Of a DNA stretch of 64,000 nucleotides, positions 50,001 through 59,890 are shown piece after piece. Source of the DNA: Bothriochloa decipiens. Its lineage: Eukaryota > Streptophyta > Magnoliopsida > Poales > Poaceae. The notes beneath the pieces are model-generated. The model was not told the origin of the DNA, searched no databases, and worked only from the letters and a program-made list of their open reading frames with translations. Made by a program: the position numbers and the translations under genes. The stretch covers positions 44,094,412-44,158,411 of the forward strand of contig CM041636.1 in assembly GCA_023333625.1 (NCBI GenBank), read 5' to 3'. The stretch's first letter is position 1. Each line of letters opens with the position of its first letter.

Positions 50001-50082
50001 TCCGCTGCTGCGGCGGAAGGAGCCGTCGGCGCTGATGAACTTCTTCCGGCGGTTGCCGTCCAATGCCGATGTCATGCTGTGA
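47032..50082 (+). CDS. MCTP-type protein (multiple C2 domains, QUIRKY/FTIP-like)
   Basis: One uninterrupted frame of 1016 residues with strong GC3 bias, as for grass MCTP genes. C2A is at about 1-110 (MKLVVEVVGAHDLPTRRGRG). A disordered Ala/Pro-rich linker (about 140-250) carries VHVFNSIPTQSSTGS. C2B (about 258-370, GIDPYVEVRVGN), C2C (about 425-525) and C2D (about 595-720, GTVDAYCVAKYG) follow. The C-terminal PRT_C region (about 840-1016) has two hydrophobic segments (VFLLLAWMPSLILPTFFLYL; VIALVAVAALTVVTYAV). MCTPs tether ER to plasma membrane, notably at plasmodesmata; QUIRKY acts in organ growth signalling and FTIP1 in florigen transport. The long linker after C2A favours the QUIRKY side, by inference. 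C2A and C2C lack the usual DPY loop (TPFVQV; MSVFTSV), so calcium binding there is doubtful. Intact. Confidence 0.93.
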   Translation: MKLVVEVVGAHDLPTRRGRGVVTPFVQVAFGGQRHATGVRPGEASPTWNETVVFVVDAIVAGRRRLSDRSIDVGVYHRRASGRKSCLGRVRLFGAAVAPSALEAVLLRCPLDKPSFFSRARGEVAFRLYLAPYGPPATPAAAAAAGNAYSTTYATTSFNDTASMAGGPETVVGGASTPSSPAMVIKKKKQRKEPVQEPPPVHVFNSIPTQSSTGSLIFPPPPPPSPMPPPAAAAPKATKKAAASATGDDAKAAEYLMVDKLEFLYVNVVRARGLSGTADLTPGIDPYVEVRVGNYSAVTRHLVANHEPEWNQVFALSKDQLQADNVEVIVKDKNLIVSDSVVGRASLSIADVPSLAPPNRPLAPQWYGLKGARGQWTGGEVMVAAWKGSQSDEAFAGALHADAHDLARAAVAATQTKCYFAPRLCYLRCHVIAAQDLVRSRSPSSRMSVFTSVQLGAQIWCTRASPNAKWDEDFFLVAAWPFDEPLEIAVMDVVSPERHELLGQVTFRKGSIKVQQFDKMKSKPPAPLWYDLELPRSSDSGGGGGGGEGEDVRDRSGRRHEFRSKIQLRVYYDAAYHVLDEVTSYASDFQPSARPLRSPPIGVLELTVLRATGLRSTKWRGTVDAYCVAKYGHKWIRTRTLLDTASPSWQEQFTFDVFDPCTVLTVAVFDNTQLSSAGDASRRGDDATDAPLGKVRIRVSTLASGRTYEHPYSLFVAQPTGLLRCGELHLAVRFTQTAWLDMMSLYLRPPLPNQHFAKPIPTHLVPRLRRHAADLVASRLARAEPPLLPAAVHYLLRDPESYAAYSMRRSTAARARLIDAVLAPAAALARWFRGVRDWDNPVTTVLVMVVFLLLAWMPSLILPTFFLYLFAVGAWNFVWRRPARPAQMEHYGDGVPQAMFEEEFDAGPRSGTPSEAVLQWYLRLRETAAGIQGFVGDVASQGERVHAVLQWRDGRATVIALVAVAALTVVTYAVPFRALVSVAGVYAMRHPLLRRKEPSALMNFFRRLPSNADVML

Positions 50083-50328
50083 CGACTGTGATGGACGGTT
50101 CACTTCAAGAGCAGTTCTACTCCGACGTCGTCATTTGTTCTACGTGGTTGTGTATCCCAAACTCCCTCTATATGTGTCAAACTGTACCAAGTTTAATAAC
50201 CAAGATTAATTATATAGAAAATAGAAAAGAACAAATCAAATTAGCATAATTAGTTACATTATGAAATTTACTATCATTGTTTATATCTTGGATGTAATAT
50301 TTTTTTAAGGGTCTGTCTATATGTTGTT

Positions 50329-50382
50329 CGGTTGATTTGGCCTTTTGCATCAACCGGTTGATTCCATTGGCCAAATCAACCG
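50329..50382. repeat. Perfect 14-bp inverted repeat after the MCTP gene
   Basis: CGGTTGATTTGGCC (50329-50342) and GGCCAAATCAACCG (50369-50382) are exact reverse complements around a 26-base loop that itself contains ATCAACCGGTTGAT. A third related phrase, CGGTTGATTTAGCC, lies at about 50413. The transcript could fold here; it may equally be a MITE remnant. Confidence 0.75.
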
Positions 50383-50579
50383 ACTCCTGAGCCAAAAGCA
50401 AAACTGGCCACTCGGTTGATTTAGCCAATGAAATCAGTCAGTTGACAGAACACCACCAAACCAACCAAATCCTACCACAGAGACAAAAATCAATTGATCA
50501 AAAACAGCTACTTGTTTCTGACTTCTTCAGATACTTCAGAAAAAAATGATTTAAAAAATGAAAAATGTTACAAATAAAA

Positions 50580-53560
50580 TTCAAATATTCATATTATTTT
50601 CTATAGTAGGCATACAAAAAAATAAAGAAAATTGAAAAATAAGGAAAATGGAAATTACAAATTATCCAAATTTTTTCTATAGTAGGCAGATAACACAGTA
50701 AAATTTTGAAGAAATGAAAAATATTACAAAAGCAGACTAGTGGAAATTGGTGGTTTATACCCAACTTATACCATCAAGTCACACAATTTACATTGTCAAG
50801 TTCAGTGTAAATTTCATAAAAATGAAGTGTAAGTTTTATATCGGTGATTAATACAACATACTACAAGCTCTTTTCTGTCCAAAATAGGAGAGCTACTTAA
50901 CACACTACCAAGCTAGGCAAAGAGCAACTTGGCCTAGCCTTTGTCTGAACCTGCATTCCAACATGGAAGGCTAAAGCACACTCTAGGTACAGAGCAACGT
51001 GGCCAATCCTTGCCTGCATTACAACTTGGAAGGCAAAAAGCACACTTCAGTAAACAAAAAAGACAACAAAAGGCTGAAATATGTATATCAAACAAGAATA
51101 ATGAAAAGAGATGAAAGGTGCTAGGTTGCTCTAATCACTTCAGTAAACAAGCGATGCTCGAATCAATATAACAAACAATATAATATGCACATATTTTGAT
51201 GAGAAAAAGGGAAGCGTAAGTGTTATACACTTGATCAGTAGGCAAATGACAACATTCACTGTAAATCAAATATTCAATTTTTTTCTATAATAGGCAAATA
51301 ACAAAAGGAAATATTGAAGAATTGTAAAATTGGGCAAAGACAGAGCAAATCAAAAGCTAATACCCCACTTATACCATCAGGAGAAAAAATTTACCTTAAC
51401 CATTCACTGTAAATTACATAAAAAGGAAGTGTAAGTGGTTATATCAGTGACTAGTTGTACCAACTACATGCTGATTTTTTTTAAAAAAAATAGGAAGGCA
51501 CTAATAACCCTCAACTTGGAATACTTTGTCTTGGCATTTAACAGCAAATAAGTAAATAAATTGAGAGTTCATATAAGGCTTTATTCAGTCTGAATATCTT
51601 AGTAACATATAGACAGTCTAAAGAAAGGGTAACTGCCATATTCAGTCTAAAGAAGCTACTAACCATAGTAACATGCTTGCCACAAAGACTATGTCAGAGC
51701 CTCCATTCCTACAGGCAAGAAATGTTTGTTTAGATGCAGCCAAGACTTGAAAAGATCGGTTGCCAACATTCATATAGGCAAAAAAGAGATAGGAAGGAAA
51801 GCAACACATACCTCCATATCCAACAAGATTCAGATCTAGAGTAGGCTCCACAAAAGCATGCAAGCACCAGATAGAAGAATCCCAGGGCTATGTTCAGCAT
51901 CATCTGTGGACATGGAGCTGTGCAACCACCAGGTCAAGCCAGGGCCTACCTCTACAACGAGCTGGTGGTATTGATGTACACAGAAGAATATCAGGGCCTT
52001 CCTCTCTAACTATGTATAACAATGCTGACTTCATCAGAAATAACAAGATTAGAAAAATGCATAACAAATATTCAAATTCTATTCTATAGTAAACAAAATA
52101 CAAATTTAAATTTTAACGAAATGAAAAATTTTGCAGAATCAGATCAAATTAATGCCTTCAATTTTTTCTATAGTAGGCAAATAACAAAAAAACATTAAAG
52201 AATTGAAAATTTTTGCAAAGAAATAACAAATCAAAAGCTTATACCCCACTTATACCACCAGGACAAAAAATTTACACTTAACCATTCACTGTAAATTACA
52301 AAAAAAAGGAAGTATAAGTGGTTATATCAGTAACTAGTTGTACAAACTACATGCTGATTTTTTACAAGAAGGCACAAAATAGCCCTCACATTAGAATACT
52401 ACTAATCACAACATTTTTGAGACTGACAGTACAAAAAAAAGATCATTGATAACATGAAATCCTTTATTGTCCATCAATTTACTAACATCTGCCCCAGTAG
52501 GAAAATACATTTGCTAAAGAATGGATGATGAAATGAAAAAACTGGATACAAATAAAAATTCAGATTAAGAAAAGTCACTTAATATAATTTTAGTCCTTGA
52601 AAAGGAAAATATTCAGATGTGAAGGCAAGACCTTGATGGGAAATGTTAGGTACATAGCAACTTGGGCTCGCCAGACTGAGCCTACATTCCAACAAACAAC
52701 AAAGAAATGTGAAATGTTAACTGAACATGTAGATCAAACTTAAGTATTGACGAACAATAAACACTAACAGGTTGATCAAAGCTTCAATACTGAAAAGAGA
52801 TCAAAGGTTGTAGAACATTCGTGATGGTTTTGCCAATCAAAAGACAAGCCTACACATCCATGCAACAGCAATTCCCAGAACCATACTCTAAAAATACCTG
52901 GAGGCATGCAACCACAGGAGGATAAACAGGGCCTTCCTGTCCATCAACCTCTCGGCAAACAAACCACATGAAACCTGTGGGTTATAAGGACACAGAGATC
53001 AAAATCAACTCTAATAAGTAGATTTGGCTTCATCTACCAAACAGTTGACAAATTAGACAAAAATAAAAAAAGAAAAAAATCAAATAATCCAAATTTTTTT
53101 TCTATAGTAGGCAGATAACAAATGAAAATTTTTAAGAAATGAAATATTTTGCAAAAACATATTAAAAAAAGCAGCTTATACCCAACTAACTAACTTACTT
53201 GTAACTAACTTACACCATTATATTAACAAATTTACACTTAACATATCAATGTAAATTTAACAATACAAAAAGAGAACAGAACTCACAAGACAAAAAGAGA
53301 GAGAGAGGGATTGCGCATAGTGCTAGATAACTCTTTCTGTATCGATCTCTAATAATTGAAGATAAGTTATAAATCTAATGATAGTTTTCATATAAGAAAA
53401 GCTAAATGGTTGACCAGAGCTCCCAACCAAAAGGTAATACAATGGCATATATTTACTTTGAGATCTATAGTTATCCCCAAATTATATCACTATATTCAAT
53501 AATTTACACCCAAGAATTAAGTATAAATATAGTAATAGGATAGTATAAATATAGCTATAA
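50580..53560. repeat. AT-rich degenerate long-period repeat array
   Basis: The phrase tttttctatagtaggcaRataacaaa recurs near 50670, 51280, 52160 and 53095, with a partial copy near 50603. It is each time followed by gaagaaatgaaaa-like sequence and then by cttataccccacttatacca and atttacacttaaccattcactgtaaatt. Secondary phrases (tacagagcaacgtggccaa, cattccaacatggaagg) also recur in order. Steps are about 0.6-0.9 kb and copies are diverged. No coding frame is present. Confidence 0.75.
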
Positions 53561-54679
53561 GTCATTGTAAGAGCATGGAAAAAAGTTAGTAATCCAGTCA
53601 GTTATTGACCACCACTATAGAGCTGACATTTAATCTGTAAACTACAAATTCTAGTCTAGTAGGTAATTTAGAACATATGTTCATATGTCATAATCCTCAT
53701 TTTCTTCACCAATGTACCAAATCTACTTAAACACCAAGCTAAACCAAAAATTAACACAGCAGCAAGTAAAAGACAGGATATTAACCACAGAACAGAACAC
53801 CATGCAGGTCCTTGCTCACTAAAATGACCAAAGGCTAAACACTAAAATACATCAACCGGCGGAGGACATCCAGACAAGAAAATCAAACGGACCACAAATC
53901 GGTTGACGCAAGACAAAAAATCATTCGGTTGAAGTATAGACTTTCTCTTTTTTTATCGGATGCACAAAAGACTTACGTTTTAGCTGGAGAAGTTTTGGAT
54001 GTACAAGGACGCCCATTAGAGCGCCCTAGGGGGTTAGACGGTTTACAACTCAGCTTTGAACCGTTTGTAGTGTACAAATTCCTTAACTTGTGACTCCTCA
54101 GAGAAGACAACCTAAATTGGTGGCGCCGGGCCTCTACCGAGTGCACCGTTTCAAATCTGATCACAAGGAGTAGTTGAGGCACTCTCTTTCCACAACTCCC
54201 AAGCTACCAAGGCAAAAAGGATGTCACCGTCGCGCCTGTTGGTTCCGCTCATGTGATTGATGCTAATGCTCTTGCCCATGTATTTGGTCAAATTTGAACT
54301 TAGAATAGCTTGATGTAGGGCACATCCATTATATTTTAGGACACGGCTGCGAGAGTACTTTGAATTGTAGCACGTAAGAATGTTAAGCTCATGTGTTCAT
54401 AACGCTCAGTATCCTATTCTCCTTAGAGGCATGGCCTAGCAGGAAACCCTATGTGTGCCTTGGTGTGTGTTAGTCGGCAGGAGACATTCACGCCGCTCGT
54501 CTACAAGTATAGGAGCTTGACAATAATAGCATGTCATGTTCTCTTTCTAGTTGCTAGGGTTCAGAATATATAGCAGGTGTCTCCTCACTACGTCCTAAAA
54601 TAAGTATCATTTTAAGTTTTTAAAAAACAACTGTCAGCAATTATATATTAAAATATATTAAAAGTTGGCGATTTCCGGC
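53561..54679. other. Intergenic DNA
   Basis: Spacer with no supported gene. CACTACGTCCTAAAATAAGTA at about 54587 resembles a Stowaway end next to the AT microsatellite. Confidence 0.4.
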
Positions 54680-54710
<31 letters not shown>

Positions 54711-54720
54711 ATTTATTTCT

Positions 54721-54760
<40 letters not shown>
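54680..54760. repeat. Two (AT)n microsatellites
   Basis: Uninterrupted AT runs at 54680-54707 and 54726-54760, separated by about 18 bases. Confidence 0.95.
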
Positions 54761-54763
<3 letters not shown>

Positions 54764-54905
54764 AACCCCGATCCCCTTGGCCAAACGCGATTGCGCGGCG
54801 GTCACGGGCTTCTCCCGCGCGACCAGCGATAGAAAAGATGCTGCCGGCGCCGGTTGATGGGAAGAATATTTGCTGTGCTTGAGCCTGCTGCTGCTCATTG
54901 ATTTT

Positions 54906-55025
54906 GGCTCCGTTTGTTTCAGCTTCACCCGCTGCTGATTCTACTGATTATTCACTATTTCTCTCTCACTATTCATCACCTGATTCAACTGATTCATCTA
55001 ATTCTGAAGCTAAAACAAACGCACC
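54906..55025. mobile_element. MITE with GGCTCCGTTTGTTTCAGCTTC-type ends
   Basis: The left end is GCTCCGTTTGTTTCAGCTTC. The reverse complement of the right end is GGTGCGTTTGTTTTAGCTTC. The interior (about 80 bp) has repeated ctgattc phrases. This is a short inverted-repeat element of the kind common near grass genes. Confidence 0.7.
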
Positions 55026-56015
55026 ATTGCTCTGTTCAATGCCAGCGAATCATTGCTCTGAACTGATTCTCCAGCTCTAAAAGAAAACACTGATGAACAC
55101 AAGGCTAAGCTCTGTTCAATGCTGTAGCAGCGAATCAAGTGTAATGAACGTAATATTTTTATGGGCTACAGCCACCGATCATTTGCTACAGAACCATTCG
55201 CAACCTGGAAGCTGTTTCCAGCAGGGCAGCAGTGAGAAGACCTGGGAGCAAGAAACGGCGGCGACCAAGTTCTGGCTACGACGGCAACTGGCGGCGCGAT
55301 GAAGAAAGAAAATGCCGCGAAAGAGAAACACCGCGACACAAAGCGCGCGCGGCCACGGCGCCAAGAAAAAAACGTGGCCAAAAATAGCTAGGTCCACTAT
55401 TTTTAGGTTTTGCCAAGTCAGATTTGTCAAACTCTCAAAGATGGTCTTTTTTTTATCATATTATTTTAAAAGTTAGCAAACAATAATAATTAACAAACCA
55501 AATTTACCAAACTGTTACAAATGCTCTCAGACGTCTTAACTGGATGGAAAAGATCGATGCGGTGTGTGTTGTTTATTTTCATTGGACGATGATCGGCATC
55601 GGCTAAGTGCTGGAGTTTTACCCGTCTAGCCGCCCGATTGGTACGTGATTAGGATTGTTAGTCAACGTGTGCGATTATTTATGGGAGTCAACTTCATGCT
55701 ATTGATAATGTCCATCTCTGTTAAAAAAAAGTAAAACTTGCTATTCTTTTAAGATAAATTTACTTTAATCTGAAGGAAAATCATAAAAATAGTAAGCATT
55801 GATATAATAATATTAAATATTTTTTTACTGATCTATTAGCATTTTTGTTGAACAAGATATACTACATGACAATCCATGAATATTTGGATAGGGATATCCA
55901 TGCAGCATGTGACGAGACATTTTTTGTTTAGTTGCATGGAAGAAAATAAGCGGATGAGATAAGCATACCAGTGTACATGTTGATTAATGTATAATTAGTT
56001 ATATATTCTAAAAAT

Positions 56016-56193
56016 GCAAGCGGTAGAACTTTACCGCTTGTGACCAAGAGATCCAGGGTTTAAACCCCAGCCTCTGCACATTTGTGCAGTGATGACTGCT
56101 GGCTATTTTTCTTTTCCTAGACCCCGTCTTTTTGTACAGGGATGACTACTGGGTAAACCAATTTGTGTAGGGATACTGGGTATGCCCTCTTTT
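56016..56193 (+). mobile_element. SINE with 21-bp target duplication
   Basis: The flank TTAGTTATATATTCTAAAAA is at 55995-56014 and recurs with one mismatch from 56194. Between them are GCAAGCGGTAGAACTTTACC (A box side), CCAGGGTTTAAACCCC (B box), CTGCACATTTGTGCAG and the end GGGTATGCCCTCTTT. It is the same family as the copies at 35568 and 40411. An internal part around 56128-56170 is partly duplicated (tttgtacagggatgactact; tttgtgtagggatact). Confidence 0.85.
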
Positions 56194-56268
56194 TTAGTTA
56201 TATATTCTGAAAATAAAAATTGTCTAATTAGTTGTTATTATTGACTGACACAATTGGTTTCATTTTGG

Positions 56269-56285
56269 GAGAGAGAGAGAGAGAG
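56269..56285. repeat. (GA)n microsatellite
   Basis: A short GA run about 430 bases upstream of the first small basic protein. Confidence 0.9.
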
Positions 56286-56560
56286 TATTTGGACACGCGC
56301 ACACAGCCGAGATGCGTATGCACAGAAGGAGCCACGAAGAACGAAGCAGAGTTGCCCGCTTCTGGAAGAATGTACTAGTAGTAGTAATGTAGTACGCAAG
56401 GACTTGGATGGTTGCCCTGTGACGCGGATACCCACCGAGAGGCTAGCGCACTCGGCTACTCGTCCACGCGTGCACACGCGTCGGCAAGCCCGGCGCCCCT
56501 GCCCCCACGTGGCGCGGCGGGAGCACGAGCACGCGGCGGGGGGTGCCGGGCGGCGCCATG

Positions 56561-56570
56561 TTTAAAAGGA
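56561..56570 (+). promoter_or_regulatory. TATA-like box of the first small basic protein
   Basis: TTTAAAAGGA lies 150 bases before the start codon. The matching element TTAAAAGGAG sits 145 bases before the start of the second small protein. A CACGTGGC box (ABRE/G-box type) occurs about 60 bases upstream, near 56504. Confidence 0.6.
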
Positions 56571-56711
56571 AGCTAGCCTCGATCTGCAGTGCGCACACAC
56601 ACACACAGAGACCCAAGTCACAGCCATCATCTCCGATCCGATCCGACAATCGATCTCTTCTTTGTCGATAATTAACCAACGAGCACCGACCGATCAAGCT
56701 CAAGTTCGGCC

Positions 56712-56861
56712 ATGCCGTCGCTGATGTCGCTGACGCCGTGGGGGAGGAGGAAGAGGGTGGCAGGGGCGCCGGCGGTGCGGACGCGGCGGAGCACCTCGCT
56801 GGGGGCGATGTGGCGGCGCCTGGTCCGGACGCTCACCTGCTCGCGCCGCACCTACTACTGA
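56712..56861 (+). CDS. Small basic protein A, 49 residues, unrecognised
   Basis: An intronless frame from ATG 56712 to TGA 56861 encodes MPSLMSLTPWGRRKRVAGAP, then a basic part with STSLGAMWRRLVRTLTC and the end SRRTYY. Arg/Lys make up about a third of it, with no signal peptide and no membrane segment. It shares the start MPSL, the core SLGA(M/L)WRR(L/M)V and the end C(S/G)RR(T/S)Y with a second small frame 1.4 kb downstream. Both have a TTAAAAGGA box at the same distance and a CA-rich 5' leader. That shared design is the reason to call so short a frame a gene. I do not know the family; it is not a DVL/RTFL peptide, whose conserved block is absent. Its basic nature would suit binding to nucleic acid or acidic lipid, but no function is claimed. 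Confidence 0.65.
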   Translation: MPSLMSLTPWGRRKRVAGAPAVRTRRSTSLGAMWRRLVRTLTCSRRTYY

Positions 56862-58110
56862 GATGTTGGTGTGGCAACGCGTGCAGCTGACTGCAGAGAC
56901 AGATCGAGTTGGTGGGCAGGTGCCGGATGGATCCATATCCATGCAATGCAAGCAAGCAAGCTTGTTTGCATTGTGATGTGTGTTGTTCATAGTCAGCGTC
57001 ACGTGTGAGACGGTTCATAGTCGTCTCGTTTATATATACGTGACATGATGCATGTATTTTCATTTTCACGTTGTTGCTACTACGCAATTGTACTCCGCTA
57101 ATATTATGTATACATTACTGAACGTACTCGTGCTTTACATATTTCTGTATACCTGTTTTTTTTTTTTAAAAAAAATTTCCGACCAAAAATATGTATACCT
57201 GTTACTTTGATGGGCTTCGATCTCTTCTCCCAACGAAATCTATTTTCTTTAATTTGTTTCTGCACTGTAGCAGTGTGCTTGTTGTCGCTTTTAGCGCGTT
57301 ATATATAGTGTCGGATTTTTAAAAATATATATGGTTGCACCTATTTTTTTTAAAAAAATAGTATTTTCTTTATTTCAAATTGGAATTTGTTCTAGAAATT
57401 TTGAAGAATCCAAGCATCTCAAGGTCTACCAAAATTCTAAAGAGAATTATAAGATTCTTTTACATCAAAATTAGTATACTACGAAATTTAGTTAGTTAAT
57501 GGATCTAAGAATACTTAGTTATGATCATAAATATAAATTTAGTTAAAATTAAAATATTTTAATTTTACAAGATTTTTATAATAACTTATGGAGGGAGTAA
57601 TAATCTTCCAACGAACACGTTAAATCTTGAAAAATTGCAGTAATAACCTTGGTACAAACATTGTGCTACTATATTAGGTGAAATTTTGTGGAGCCAACAC
57701 GTTAAACTCATGGTTGAGTTTTAAGTGGAAGTTCCATCGGAAAGCTTCAAGGTGAATTCCACTTCTAAATGGACGTCTTTGATGATGATATGACAAAGGA
57801 AAACAAGAAGAATGTGCTTTATGTAGATTCTTTTTTTGGGGTACAGTTACCAATTTTATACAAACAACCTGTATAAAATAAAACTATATATTGAGGATGG
57901 ACTGTTCTTTTATTTTATATAATTCGGTGGTCCAATATAGTACACACGTGTCGTGGGGTGGCGGGGCACACGATCGACAGAGTGGAGCATGCGTGATTGA
58001 GTTACTCCTACTACTGATGCATGTTTAAGGGATACACGCGCACCGGCCACGAGGTTCGTGTACGCGTGGCGCGAGGGCACACGCGGCCGGCCGGCCAGCT
58101 GGTGGTTCTT
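56862..58110. other. Spacer between the small-protein genes
   Basis: The 3' region of protein A, then AT-rich DNA. 57359-57600 may be a Stowaway-type MITE (right end ATGGAGGGAGTA, left end tattttctttatttcaaatt, TA on both sides). An ACACGTGTC box (57944-57952) lies upstream of the second gene. No other gene is seen. Confidence 0.45.
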
Positions 58111-58120
58111 AAAAGGAGCC
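58111..58120 (+). promoter_or_regulatory. TATA-like box of the second small basic protein
   Basis: TTAAAAGGAG lies 145 bases before the start codon, the counterpart of the box at 56561. It is followed by a leader with cacacacagacacag, also similar to the first gene. Confidence 0.6.
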
Positions 58121-58255
58121 CCTCGCGGGCAGCAGCAGCGGCACTCGACCAAGCTAAGCACACCGCCACCTAGCTAGCCTACACATCACACACAGACACA
58201 GCCGTAAAATCTTCGTGCAGTGTTTGGAGTTGCGCTAATCTCGCTGTGAGCGAGC

Positions 58256-58498
58256 ATGCCGTCGCTGTGGCCGACGAAGAAGAAGCGGGCGCGGGGCTCG
58301 TCGGCGGCCCGGTCGTGGTCGTCGCGCCGCCGCGGGAGCAGCAAGAAGTCGTCGTCATCGTCGCTCGGCGCGCTGTGGCGGCGGATGGTCGGGCCGCGCC
58401 GCCGGGCGACACGGAGCCGGACCCGGACACGGGGGAAGAACCCGGGGCTGCTCTCGCGCGCCGCAAGGGTGCTCTCCTGCGGCCGCCGCTCCTACTGA
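58256..58498 (+). CDS. Small basic protein B, 80 residues, paralog of protein A
   Basis: An intronless frame from ATG 58256 to TGA 58498. It starts MPSLWPTKKKRARGSSAARS, has a Ser-rich stretch leading to SSSSLGALWRRMVGPRRR, an Arg-rich middle, and ends RVLSCGRRSY. Compared with protein A it has about 14 extra residues before the SLGA-WRR core and about 17 after it. It is very basic, with no signal peptide or membrane segment. The same MPSL start, core and tail in two neighbouring frames point to a tandem duplication followed by length change. I do not recognise the family. An overlapping frame on the same strand (58246-58668) is judged a shadow because it lacks the shared motifs. Confidence 0.7.
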   Translation: MPSLWPTKKKRARGSSAARSWSSRRRGSSKKSSSSSLGALWRRMVGPRRRATRSRTRTRGKNPGLLSRAARVLSCGRRSY

Positions 58499-59612
58499 CG
58501 ACGCACAGGCCGGCCGGCATACATAGCCCGCCGTGTGTCTGCATCTGCGTAGCGTTCGCGCGCGTGCGTCTCTGTTTCCTTCTTGCGCACGGGTGTGTGT
58601 GTTGTTGTTGCCGTGCGCGCTGTGTTTCCTGTGTTCGTATCAGTGTGGGAGCTGTCGACTCGTGTTAATTGTGTGTACATGTTATCATTCTGTATATAAA
58701 TAAATCTGTATGTTCACGTGCAATATTTTGGTCAGGGCATGCAGTGTTTCGATTCTTCGTTCGTTCAAATTCAAGTTTGCGGGAACAGAGTTGGTTGCTG
58801 TGTACCATTCCACCAAGATTCGACCACTGTGCTACACAAAAGAAAATAACACTCCCTCAAGAACACAATATTTACTCAAATCTGATCTATTTTGTAAGGA
58901 AGCGTCTCAAACAGTGTACTATGAAAATATGTTCCATAATAATCCTAATACTATTTATTTGACACGAAATATGTTTACTGTTTTTTTTTTTTTTGCTAGT
59001 CAACATTTACTCGTATCTCAAATAGAATTACTGTGTTGATATAAAAGTGTTAGTTTCCTTTGTAGAGGTGGCTACAACTAAAATTGGTTGACTCTTTGAC
59101 AATACGATTGTATTTTTTTTAAGAGTATGAAAACAAGAAACAGTAGTAATAACCAAAGCTTACCATATTCTTGTTGTAAATAAATAAATAAATAAAAAAG
59201 AACTTTGCCATATTCGAACACCGAAGGAAACAAGAACACGTGGGCTTGGGCTGCCATGGATGATGGGCTGGGCGGCTAGCTCGCCTCGTCCTCGTGCCGC
59301 CCCATGTGCCTCTGCTGCTAGCCCGATGCTTCTGATGCTGTTGCCACTTGAATGCTCGCCTGCCTGCCGTGCTGGTGCTGCTCCGGTGCGGTGCCCGCCG
59401 ATGGATATATCCCGCGCCGACCGCCTCGATCCGCATTAACTACTCTACTCCGGCATCCAAATAATCCCATCGCCCAAATCCAGAACAGAAGCTCTCAGAG
59501 CAGAGCAGAGCAGAGCAGAGCTGGAGTCAGGTGGCGGGGAGCGAGCCGACAGCCGAGTGACGCGGCGGTGAGCTGAGCGGGGGAACGCCGGGAGGGAACC
59601 AGGGCGGGCGGG
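58499..59612. other. Spacer and MLO upstream region
   Basis: The 3' region of protein B, AT-rich spacer, then GC-rich sequence before the MLO start with a short (GAGCA)n repeat at about 59499-59520, probably in the 5' UTR. No gene is supported. Confidence 0.4.
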
Positions 59613-59890
59613 ATGGCGGCGGAGCAGGAGGGGCGGTCGCTGGCGGAGACGCCGACGTGGTCGGTCGCCACCGTCACCATGCTCATGGCCGCCGCATGCT
59701 TCCTCGTCGAGCGCTCCCTCTCGCGCTTCGCCAAGGTGGGCATCCTCTTTCTCGCCTCGCCCCCCATTACTATCCGTTTGCCGCTGTTCGCTTACTTAGC
59801 TGCTCACCCCGGCGCCGGTTATTGCACCGCAGTGGCTGCGCAAGACCAAGCGGAAGGCCATGCTCGCCGCGCTCGAGAAGATCCGCGAAG
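59613..59890 (+). CDS. MLO: MLO-type seven-transmembrane protein, first two exons (partial)
   Basis: Exon 1 (59613-59735, 41 codons) encodes MAAEQEGRSLAETPTWSVAT and VTMLMAAACFLVERSLSRFA, ending at AAG|GTGGGC. Exon 2 (59833-59890) encodes WLRKTKRKAMLAALEKIRE, ending G|GTACGC. The TPTW-V-A start, first membrane helix with a Glu before the SLSRF end, and the K-x-A-x-LEK-I sequence are the standard MLO N terminus. MLO proteins are plasma-membrane calmodulin-binding channels; some members are powdery mildew susceptibility factors and others act in fertilisation. The third exon, which should continue with the second membrane helix, is not found by 64000. Intron 2 is therefore longer than 4.1 kb or the gene is broken here by the transposon that begins near 60287. 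Confidence 0.85.

Noticed and set aside
48885..50249. A 454-codon frame overlapping the MCTP gene
   Set aside because: Shadow frame created by high GC content; it has no domains, while the overlapping MCTP frame has four C2 domains. The minus-strand frames there are rejected for the same reason.
56712..58498. DVL/RTFL peptide identity for the small basic proteins
   Set aside because: Size and basic charge fit, but the conserved C-terminal RTFL block is not present in either protein.
58246..58668. A 140-codon frame overlapping small protein B
   Set aside because: It uses another frame through GC-rich DNA and lacks the motifs shared with protein A.
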